From: Heterocephalus glaber
Lineage: Eukaryota; Chordata; Mammalia; Rodentia; Bathyergidae
Direction: 5' to 3'
NCBI RefSeq assembly: GCF_000247695.1
Contig: NW_004624843.1
Location: 4,457,831-4,521,830, forward strand
Length of the DNA stretch: 64,000 nucleotides
Under the pieces are notes generated by a model. It worked only from the letters and a program-made list of their open reading frames with translations. It was not told the origin of the DNA and searched no databases. Numbering within the stretch: the stretch's first letter is position 1; every line of letters begins with the position of its first letter. Positions 24,757-64,000 of the stretch are shown piece by piece. A program made the translations under genes and the position numbers.

Positions 24757-25005
24757 TGCATTTTTGTTTTTTGTTTTGTTTTGTTTTTTGAGACAGGGTC
24801 TCACTATGTAATTCAGGCTGGCTTTGAACTTCTTATGGAAGGGCCAGGGATGTAGCTCAGTGGTCCCGCCGCCTGCCTTGCCAGTGCAAGGTCCTGAGTT
24901 TGATCCCCGGTACCAAAAAAACCAAAAACAATAATTGAACTTCTTATGGAGCCTAGGGTGGCCTCAAACTTGCAGCGACCTTCCTGCCTCAGCCTCCCAT
25001 TATTT
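24757..25005 (-). mobile_element. B1 split by a sense-strand ID insertion
   Basis: The antisense B1 halves are 24757-24839 and 24935-25005. A + strand ID (24840-24930) sits between them, with TGAACTTCTTATGGA duplicated at the join. Confidence 0.88.
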
Positions 25006-25176
25006 CTTACGGGAAAAATTCATTTGGTACTCTTGGGTTTTGACACTCGTCATGAGTTCTGGAGTTCTAATGGCAAGTACTGAGGTATGTCTGTACTTAG
25101 AAAAATTATTGGAAATTCAAATTTAACTGGATATTCTGTACAGTATTTTGTCTGGTAAGCCTGGCACACAGTTGTG

Positions 25177-25269
25177 CTTTTTTTTTTTTTTTTTGGTACC
25201 AGGGATTGAACTCGGGTCCTTATGCTCTCGAGGCAAGCAACGGAACCACTGAGCTAAATCCCCAGCCCC
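25177..25269 (-). mobile_element. ID SINE, antisense
   Basis: CACAGTTGTGCTTTT is repeated exactly at both ends. Confidence 0.92.
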
Positions 25270-25321
25270 ACAGTTGTGCTTTTAATACACGCTATTCTTA
25301 TGGCTAGGAAATTTTATTCTC

Positions 25322-25443
25322 AGTTGGGTGTGGTGGTGCACGCCTGTGATCCCAGTACTTGGGAGGCTGAGGCAAGAGACTGCCATGAGTTCAAGGCCAG
25401 CCTAGACTGCAAATTGAGACCCTGCCTTAAAAAAAAAAAAAAG
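25322..25443 (+). mobile_element. B1 SINE
   Basis: GGAAATTTTATTCTCA is duplicated at both ends, so this was a relatively recent insertion. Confidence 0.92.
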
Positions 25444-25761
25444 GAAATTTTATTCTCAAGCCATGTTACTAGAATGGGGGTTCCTTCCTGCCGGCCAGGG
25501 GCTGGGGAGATGGTAGCCCTCTTCCCTGGCTCCCACCTTCTCCAGGCCTCTGTCTCATCTCTGGCTCTGGCTATCTCCAACCTGTGGGTTGGGGCCCCCA
25601 CCACAGAGCCGGTTTTCTGTCTAGGCCCAGCCACCTCTCCAGCCACCAGCCCAGAGTTGGGCCACAGCAGGTGCAGATCACTGCTGAACTTCAGATCAAA
25701 CGCAAAAGGCACAGAGTAGGAAGATCCGAGCTCTAGTTTTATTTTGCTTTGTTATTTCTCG

Positions 25762-25833
25762 TGGTGCAGGCATGAAACCTGGGCCTTGTGCATACTCTGC
25801 AAGCGCTCTGCTACTGAGCTATATCCCCAACCT
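25762..25833 (-). mobile_element. Old ID-like SINE, antisense
   Basis: GTGCAGGCATGAAACCTGGG to GAGCTATATCCCCAACC. Confidence 0.7.
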
Positions 25834-26300
25834 TCCTGGTTTGTTTTTAAAACCCCAAATTTCACATTAAAAAAAATATCTATAAAAGTTCTGGAGGTTG
25901 GCACAGTGGAGCAGATCCCGGGCTTCACTTCTGGTCCTCGGTGACCCCAGATCCCTCGGGTAAAATGGGAATAGACACGCCTGCTTTTCTTTCCACGAAC
26001 AACACAACCCACTGTAATCTCACGGCCGGTTGTTTTTCTCGGTGAGACTATGGGTTCCCTGCGGCTAGGGGTTGAACCTGCTCCGGGTCACCCCCAGGGC
26101 CTGTTTGTGAAAATGAGCCAACGAATGACAGGAGACCGAAGGAGCGACACGTCAACCCCCAACCTAGCTTTCGGCGGTGAAGCCTCACTTCCGCCGCCGA
26201 GAAATTTGTAGGCCGCCGACCTTTCCTCCCAGTCTGCTCCGCGCCGGCCTGCCTTGCGATTGGCCGAACCGCCCAACGTGATGCCAGGCTGGCGGCGGCG

Positions 26301-26314
26301 GTTGCCCGGGTGAC
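26301..26314 (+). promoter_or_regulatory. ARMC9: Candidate RFX X-box
   Basis: GTTGCC-CG-GGTGAC matches the palindromic RFX site (GTTGCC N2 GGYAAC) except for one position. RFX-bound X-boxes close to the start are an established hallmark of cilium genes. Binding is not shown. Confidence 0.55.
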
Positions 26315-26358
26315 GGAGCGCGGACCCGCTGAGTGCTGTGTTGGCGGCGGAGCAGCAG
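26315..26358 (+). other. ARMC9: ARMC9 exon 1 (5'UTR)
   Basis: The 3' limit is set by a good donor, GCAGCAG/GTAAGC at 26358/26359. The 5' limit is a guess from the promoter motifs. There is no ATG in the exon, so translation starts in exon 2. Confidence 0.65.
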
Positions 26359-27084
26359 GTAAGCGCTTCCTCCAGCGCTCTGGGCCTCCATCCCCTCCGC
26401 CGATCCCGCAGTCCCGGGCCGAGAGGAGCAATGGGGGGGGGGGGGGGCGGAGGGCGCAGGGCCGAGGCTCCGCTGACCCCTTGCCTCGAGGAAAACCCCG
26501 ATGCGGATGCTCCTGCCTCTCCCCTGCAGTCCAGGGCTCTTACCCCGCAAGGGCCCGAGGTGGCCACCAGCACATCCCAAGAACAAGCCACTCTGCTTTC
26601 CGCAAGTTGTCCCTCATCTTTGCTGCGGTGGGCCAGCATTGGAGGGGACTCCCCTCCCCAAGTCCAGCGGGGAAGTGGCGGTGCGAGCGGAGGAGGCCAG
26701 GGGCTTTTAGGTTTCGCCTTCATTTTGTCAGTCAGCACCCCCAGACACCCAGGCTAAGTCTAGAACTTCACATAATCAAGCAGAAACGCGATGCTTGCTA
26801 TTAGAATTGTCTTCCGTCCAAATCCCAGAGTCTTTACCTTATCCAACCGGCTTCCGGGCCCTAAATCTTGCAGGAATTGAGAAGCTTCGCGTCTGCAGGG
26901 GTTAGAGCCCAGATTCTCAGACTCCATTGCGGAGATGTCACGCAAGGAGCTTGTTTAAAAGGCAGATTTCTGGACATCTGGACACCTGGCCAGGCGCTCA
27001 GTGAGAATGGGCTGGAGTAGGAGTTTTCACTTGCACAAACTTCCCTGCTGGTTCTGACTGAGTTGGTCTAAATTTGGGGAATAC

Positions 27085-27290
27085 TGTTCAATGGTTAGAA
27101 TCAGCATGGATTTAAATTTTCACTTTTGTCACTTAGGAGCCGTGGGTGCGCCTGAATTGCTTCATCTGTAAAAGGAGAATGTAAATGACATTCACCTCTT
27201 GGGTTTACTACGAAGAGTAAATATGAGGCATTTTGCATGGGCCTTGGCATACAGTAAGCCTCCATAAACTATAGCTGTTAGGATAAACGA
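27085..27290 (+). repeat. MIR SINE relic
   Basis: CTTCATCTGTAAAAGGAGAA, TACGAAGAGTAAATATGAGG and TTGGCATACAGTAAGC follow MIR order. Confidence 0.75.
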
Positions 27291-27564
27291 TTTAGGAGAA
27301 AGTTCTATAATTGCTAAGAATGCCAGCATACTAAAACACCCACCGGCAGCTCACATTTACTTAGTGGATCTCTAGTCACAGATGACTTCTCTTAAGGAAG
27401 GGACATTTATTAAACACAGGGGTTGGCCAGGGAAGAAGACGGAGAAAGCTTTCCAGGCGAAGAGAATCATGTGTGCAAAGGCCCTGTGGCTGGAAGGAGT
27501 TTAAATTCTCAAAAACAACAAAGTGTTCTTATTTCCGGGCCTTCCAAAATGCCATCCCCTTGTT

Positions 27565-27665
27565 CTGCATTCATTTATTTGTCCGATGTCTTACTAAGTA
27601 CTCTGCTAGGTGCTGTGGGTACAAAAGCTATATACAGATCTCAGCCTTTAGACGAAATTTAAATA
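27565..27665 (+). repeat. L2/MIR-like relic
   Basis: CATTCATTTATTTGTCCGAT, then CTAGGTGCTGTGGGTACAA, typical of degraded L2/MIR ends. Confidence 0.5.
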
Positions 27666-28141
27666 CTGCCCTCAGCCTTTGAAACACCGTACTAATTACA
27701 ACCATAAAAGTAGAGGTAGGGTGCAGAGATGCCCTCAAGGAGAAGGAATTGCCTTGCCCAGGGTGTGGGGAGGGTTTCACGGGAGACTCCTGAAGGTCAA
27801 GTCTAGCCCGGGTTAGAATGGAGTTGAGTTTGCTCAGGACGCGGAATCAGGAAGAAGCAGGTTTTGAGGGAAGGGCCCGGGTTCACTGTATACAGGGCTG
27901 ACTCAGGGGTATGGGGGCGACAGGGTCCCCAGCCCCTTTGAAGTTCATGCTGTTGGCACAACCATTTGCCACCTATCCTTGAGGCAGCACCTCGGGACAA
28001 ATCTCCACCTGTCCCTCTCCACCTCCTCCTTTCCTTTTGGAGATTTCAACATCCTGGTCACTGCAGCATCTTCCTCCTCCTTACTCATGGGCATCGTTTC
28101 TTCCACTCTCCTCTGCCTTCCACCTCTGTGGTTGTGAGCTT

Positions 28142-28268
28142 TTGTTGTTTGTTTTGTTTTTGAGACAAGGTCTCACTATGTAGTTTAGACTAGGCTTGAC
28201 CACATGGTGATCCTCCTGCCTCAGCCTCCTGGAGTGCTGGGATTACAGGCGTACACCATCACCCTGGT
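28142..28268 (-). mobile_element. B1 SINE
   Basis: GTTTTTGAGACAAGGTCTC to TACACCATCACCCTGG. Confidence 0.85.
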
Positions 28269-29049
28269 TCACCTCTGCCTTTTATACCTGGAGTCAGAAC
28301 ACCTGTCCCAGCTCCTGTCTCTTGTCTTCAGCACACTGTGGGGCTTGCGGCAAGATGCACATCGACTATGTCTGCCCCCCGCCTTCTACTCTCCCTGGGC
28401 TTCCTGCTGCCTCACCCAAGGCCTAAGCGGCTTGCTGCGCCCAGCACCCAGCTCCCTGAGCCCTGCTGCCGAGGCCTGTGCCTTCAGAGCCCACCTCTCA
28501 CACTCAGTCTTTGCTCAGATGCCATTCCCCTCCAGCTCCACATGTCGGGGGACAGGATGGAGGCAGCCAGTGGCAGGGTTGGGAACACGCAGGGCCCGGA
28601 GGCCACACAGGGCCGGGGCCAGGCTGAGGGGAACGGATCAGGTGGCCCAGGTCTGGTATTGGGATGCCGGATGGAAGCGGAATGGAAGCGGGAGAGAGGG
28701 GTGGGCAGTGAGGCCGAGGAAGAGCTGGTGGGGATGGCGCTGTGCCACTCCCTGCACTGTGACATGAAGCCTGGCTACACAGCAGCCCGGAGGAGAGAGC
28801 TGTCCTGGCTCATGGCGTCAGGGTTCGTCAGGGTCAGTGGGCTGTGTTGTTGCAGAGGAGACAGACCAGGGTCCCACCACCCCCTCAGGGATCCCCTCAG
28901 TGATCCACCTTCTTGCCACCCCCAGAGGCTCCACCTATACTTGGGATTTGGGCTTTGACTGACCCAAGACCCAAACCACAACACTTAGGAAATTTAATCT
29001 TCCTGATCTGTGTACGGATAAAATAGAGTTGCAGAGTCATGCTTTTTGT

Positions 29050-29206
29050 CACTGTTATTTTTATTTTTTGAGGCAGTGTCTCACTATGTAGTTTAGGCTG
29101 GCTTTGAACTCACTGTGTCGCCCAGGCTGGCCTCACTCACCATGATCCTCCTGCCTCAGCCTCCTGAGTGCTGGGATTACAGGTGTGCACTGCCACACTT
29201 GGCTGG
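29050..29206 (-). mobile_element. B1 SINE
   Basis: An antisense copy with duplicated middle segment (TAGTTTAGGCTGG and CGCCCAGGCTGG). Confidence 0.85.
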
Positions 29207-29747
29207 ACTCACACTTTCTTAGCACTGCAGGCGCTCTGTGAGTCCTCCATTTTATCTTCCAGGTGAAACAGCCTCCCAATTGGGGTCATCCACCGGCAGA
29301 GAGCCCAGGGCCATCCTGTCCTCAGGTTGGGTCTGGGAGGCAGCCACAGGCACAGGTGCGGGAGGGGCGGAAAGGCGCCATGTCCCAGGCCTCCGTGCTG
29401 AACTCACACGGGCTTGGCGCCTCCACTCCATGCGCATTTACCTGCGGCTCAGATGTCAGCAGTGGGTCTGGCTGGGCTGGGCCCCAGGTGTTGCAGGATG
29501 GTTCCTCCCTGGTTTCCCGCCTCTCTGGGAGCCTCCTGCCTCCACCTCAAAGCCCACGTGGCCTGTGGCTCTCTGCCTCTCTCGTGACGTGGCGCCCGTC
29601 TCCCTTGTCCCCTGGGTACGGCCGGCCTGTTGTAGGGGTCCCCTTGTGCCATCAGAGTCCCCGTCCCCTGCCCTGTGGGATGGCTTAGGGGGTGACATCT
29701 CTGTTCTCCTTACAGGGAGTCGCTGTGGGACTCCGGGTGGCGTCACC

Positions 29748-60995
<31,248 letters not shown>

Positions 60996-61094
60996 GTGCG
61001 CCCGGGGCAGGGGCCGCACGGGGCTCCCAGAAAAGCTGCAGACGCGGCTTGTTGGGGCCCTGACTAGAAGCAGCTGCTGAATGGATAGTTTTCT

Positions 61095-61191
61095 TTTTTT
61101 GTCTTTTTCTCTTTGGTATCGGGGATCGAACTCAGGACCTTGCGCTTGTGAGGCAGACCAGGCGCCACTGAGCTAAATCCTCGTCCCCTAA
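61095..61191 (-). mobile_element. ID SINE, antisense
   Basis: The tail is T-rich with C interruptions. It abuts the 3' end of the following antisense L1. Confidence 0.87.
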
Positions 61192-62885
61192 TTCTTTTTA
61201 TTACTACACGTTTGTGGTACGTGATGATGACAGTCATCATGAGGTACACGTGCATAACACGTCTTTATTCTTTATGTCCCCTCCTCTCCCTTCCCTCCCA
61301 GCTGCCTGTTTCGCCTATCCTTCCACACCCTCTTTCCGTCTCTTTTTAAAATTATCTTTTATTTTGCTCTTTCTTTGTTTTGGGTTTCTTATACAAGAGA
61401 AACCATGCATTATTTCAGTGTGTGTGTGTGTGATTTATTTCACTTAACATTATAGTCTCAAGGTGCGTCCATTTTCCCACAGATGACTCAAGTTTATCCT
61501 TCTTTATAGCAGAGTAGTACTCCATGGTGTGTAAATACCATGTTTTCTTTATCTGTTTTTCAGTTAATGGACATATGGGCTGCTTCCAAGGCATAGCTAT
61601 TAAGAATTGTGCCGCTGTAAACATGGGTATGCATGGGTCAGTGTAATATGATGACTTTAACTCTTTGGAAAAGATACCTAGAAGAATAGCTGGGTTGAAT
61701 GGAATTTCTTGCTTCATTTTTTTGAAGAATCCCCATACTGATTTCCATAGTATGTGTTCTAGTTTACATTCCCACCAACAATGTAGAAGGCTTCCTTTTC
61801 CCCCTGCAGCCTCACCAGCATTTGTTGTTACCTGATTTCATGATCATGGCCATTCTTTCTGGAGTAAGATGTAATCTCAGTGTTTTAATTTGCATTTCCG
61901 TAATGGCCAGAGTTGTACAACATTTTCTCATGTATTTATTGACCATTTGTATTTCTTCTTCTGAGAAGTGTGTGTTCATTTCAGTTGCCCACTTTTTGAC
62001 TGGGTTTTTTTCGTTTGGGAAGGGGGAGGTCTAATTTTTTTAAGTTCTTTATTTTTCTAGATATTAGTCCTCTCTAGCTGCCAAAATTTTTTTTCCCATT
62101 CTGTCGGTTGTCTCTTCACCGTGTTATTTCCTTTGCTGTGCAGAAGCGTTTTAATTTGATGTAGTCCCATTTATTGATTCTTGGTGTTAGCTCTTATGAA
62201 CTGGGGTTCTGTTCAGAAAATCCTTGCCTATATCTGTGTCTCCGAGAGTTTTACCTATTTTGTCTTCCAGCAGAGTAAGTGTTTCTGTTTTAATATTTAG
62301 ATCTTTGATCCATTTTGATTTTAGTTTAGTGCATGGTGAGACCTAGGGTCTAGATTCAACCTTCTCCACGTGGATAGGCAGTTTTCCTGGCACCAGCTGT
62401 TAAAGAGGTTATCGTAGGGGGCTTGAGGGGGAGAATGGGATAAAATAAAATAAAATTTATTTTTTAAAAAGAGGCTATCTTTCCTACAGTGTAAGTTGGC
62501 CCCTTTGTCCAAAGTCACATAACTGAATGTGTTTGGACTGTTTCTGCATCCTCTACTCTGTTCCATTGATTCACATCTGGTTTTTTGTTTTGGGTGTTTT
62601 GGGGTTTTCTGCCAATACCATGCTGCTCTTATCACTGTAGCTTTGTACTATAAGTCTGGAATTGCATATAAGTCTGGAATTGTGATTCCTCCTGCCTTGT
62701 TCTTGTTACCTAGGATTGCTTTCGCTATTCTAGGTCTCTTCTTCTTCCATATAAATTTTAGGATCATTTCCTCTAGTTCTCTAAGGCCATTGGTATTTTG
62801 ATTGGGGTTGTGTTGAATCTGTACATCAGTTTTGGAAGTGTGGCCATTTTGACGATATTGGTTCTGCCCTTTGTGTCTCGGGTTG
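61192..62885 (-). repeat. L1 LINE, antisense, 5'-truncated
   Basis: Minus-strand translation gives ORF2 C-terminal blocks ([31 protein letters not shown] and, nearer the 3' end, YYSAIKKDKLESSVGKW). 1.7 kb, with frame breaks. The 3'UTR contains a (GT)n run at 61420. Confidence 0.87.
62402..62479 (+). mobile_element. ~54-bp retroposed fragment inside L1
   Basis: AAAGAGGYTATC is duplicated at 62402-62413 and 62468-62479. Between them a G-rich 25 bp is followed by an (ATAAA)n-type A-rich tail. Confidence 0.6.
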
Positions 62886-63260
62886 CACACTGCTGTTCCC
62901 CCAACAGCGATTGTAAACTTAGCACCAGGAGCAGTTTAAAGGACTGAAGTTTAAAACAAGGGAAGACGCTTTATTTGTAAGGGGAAACCAGAAGAGAGAA
63001 AGCTACCCTGTGAAAGATGAGGATAAGGGGCCCTGGAAGATGGCTGCCTGCCAGCCTTTGTCCCCAGCTGCCTTTTAGCAAGTGATAAAGGCCTTCCCTC
63101 CCACGTCACAACCTGATTGGCCGCCTGGACTGTCACAGATGGACGCTAGGCCATAGGACCCTGACCCAGGACACGGTCAGTTATGTGCATGTTCCTAGAT
63201 AGGCTTTTGTTTGGTTTTCCCTGCCCGCTTGTGTTTGTCAGGGCCTTGTCTCCAGAATTT
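62886..63260 (-). mobile_element. LTR-like element, antisense (tentative)
   Basis: On the minus strand: CCAATCAGG upstream, then a CCTTACAAATAAAGCGTC poly(A)-signal block, and an end near GGGGGAACAGCAGTGTGCAA. This is the layout of a retroviral LTR without internal genes. The limits are uncertain. Confidence 0.4.
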
Positions 63261-63354
63261 ATAGGTTGGTTTCAGAGGAACCCTTGCATACAGGCTCACT
63301 TGTAGTTAGTGATTAAGTAAGAGGATGCGTGCAGCAATGTAGTGGCCCTGGAGG

Positions 63355-63408
63355 GGGAGTGTGTGTGAGTGTGTGTGTGTGAATGTGTGTGTGTGTGTGT
63401 GTGTGTAC
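63355..63408. repeat. (TG)n microsatellite, interrupted
   Basis: TG runs with single GA interruptions. Confidence 0.9.
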
Positions 63409-64000
63409 TAAGAGTTTTCTTTTAAGTGCCTCCCCTTGTCTCCTTTGCATTTTCCTGGAGGTTGGGAGGGTGGCTCTTTTGGTTGGTGCACCTGGCTGCT
63501 CTGCTTATCATCTCTCCCGGTGTCCTCTTAATTGCTCTCTTCAGCAAAGTTTTAACTCCCCCTAGTCAGGATTTGCAGAAAGCCTAAGGATGCCCCTCCT
63601 CCATCCTTTCCCTGCCCACAGACACTTTTCCCCTAGGGATGACAGACTTGCACCACAACTTGGCACCCAGCCTCTCCTTTAGGCCCTTTCATTCCTTCGC
63701 CTGTGCCCCCTCTCAGCCTTCTGGGGGGAAGGGGCGGGTGAAGGAGCAGGGTGAGCCCGGAGCCCTTGGCTGCCTCAGGCGGCATCCCGGGCTGCAGCGC
63801 TGCTTCCTGAGCTGTGTTCGTCCCCTGCTCTCTCATGTCCTCTCTTCTGTCCCTGGGGACTGACGTCTAACCCCTGCCCTGTGGTTTGCTGAGGTGAGCA
63901 GGGGCCGGGTTGGATGTGTCATGGGCGCTGCCACTGTCACCCGGGAGTCACCAGCTGTCACCACGTTGCATCCCCACCTCCTTTACTTCACGAGTCTGGA

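Larger units (their letters stand above)
6461..26139. other. PSMD1-ARMC9 intergenic region
   Basis: I find no exon with recognisable protein similarity in these 19.7 kb. Repeats are listed separately. Stretches without a recognised element include 7240-8345, 9205-9668, 9761-10484, 10896-12109, 13021-14454, 16122-17204, 17641-18774, 19722-20817 and 21347-22485. They are GC-rich in parts and contain long but unconvincing open frames. Confidence 0.6.
26140..26730 (+). promoter_or_regulatory. ARMC9: ARMC9 CpG-island promoter
   Basis: A dense CpG block that contrasts with its flanks. It holds an inverted CCAAT box (ATTGG, 26259-26263), a GGC-repeat stretch, a candidate RFX X-box (26301-26314) and a TATA-less start region. 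A 15-16 nt poly-G run lies at ~26431. PSMD1 is convergently spaced far upstream, so no divergent partner gene is visible. Confidence 0.85.
26359..29715 (+). other. ARMC9: ARMC9 intron 1
   Basis: It starts in the CpG island. It holds a MIR relic, an L2/MIR piece and two B1 copies, listed separately. 27666-28140 and 28270-29049 are without recognised elements; the latter is GC-rich and has open frames with no family resemblance. Confidence 0.8.
60996..64000 (+). other. ARMC9: ARMC9 intron 12 (5' part)
   Basis: An L1 and an LTR-like block fill most of it. 63410-64000 is GC-rich and without a recognised element or exon. Confidence 0.8.

Overview
The window is mammalian nuclear DNA, almost certainly from a rodent. 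Two SINE families dominate: a 7SL-derived B1-type element ('B1' below) and a tRNA-derived ID-type element ('ID' below, with TAGCTCAGTGG A-box and GAGTTCGATCC B-box signals, A-rich tails and target-site duplications). There are about eighty copies, plus L1 fragments, MIR/L2 relics and LTR-like pieces. I see no B2 or B4 SINEs and no murid-type L1, so a non-murid rodent is favoured (a hystricomorph such as a mole-rat or guinea-pig relative is possible). Species is not determined.

Two genes are present, both on the + strand and in the order known from human 2q37.1. (1) The 3' end of PSMD1 (26S proteasome subunit RPN2/S1): the last coding exon at 4249-4404 with stop codon at 4393-4395, then a 3'UTR-only exon from 6273 to a poly(A) signal at 6434-6439. 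(2) The 5' half of ARMC9 (ciliary basal body/tip protein, Joubert syndrome gene): a CpG-island promoter and non-coding exon 1 near 26.3 kb, the ATG in exon 2 at 29748, and exons 2-12 ending at 60995. These encode 373 in-frame residues with no frameshift. The gene runs off the right edge.

Layout: 1-4248 PSMD1 intron (L1 with nested insertions); 4249-6460 PSMD1 3' end; 6461-26140 intergenic, holding a recent ~800 bp inverted duplication (15318-16121 and 18922-19721, about 99% identical in the core); 26140-26730 ARMC9 promoter; 26359-64000 ARMC9 introns and exons with heavy repeat load.

The most notable observation is in ARMC9 intron 6 (44569-48478). It has the hallmarks of a U12-type (minor spliceosome) intron, with GTATCCTTT at the 5' end and TTCCTGAAC 17 nt from the 3' end. 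An ID SINE has inserted exactly there, and its 19-bp target-site duplication has copied the whole exon-end/U12 5' splice site. The gene now carries two identical U12 donors 105 nt apart; use of the downstream one would add a premature stop. Other points are a candidate RFX X-box in the promoter (fitting a cilium gene), an L1-derived acceptor region at exon 3, a 25-nt microexon 7, a NAGNAG acceptor at exon 4 and two intragenic CpG clusters.
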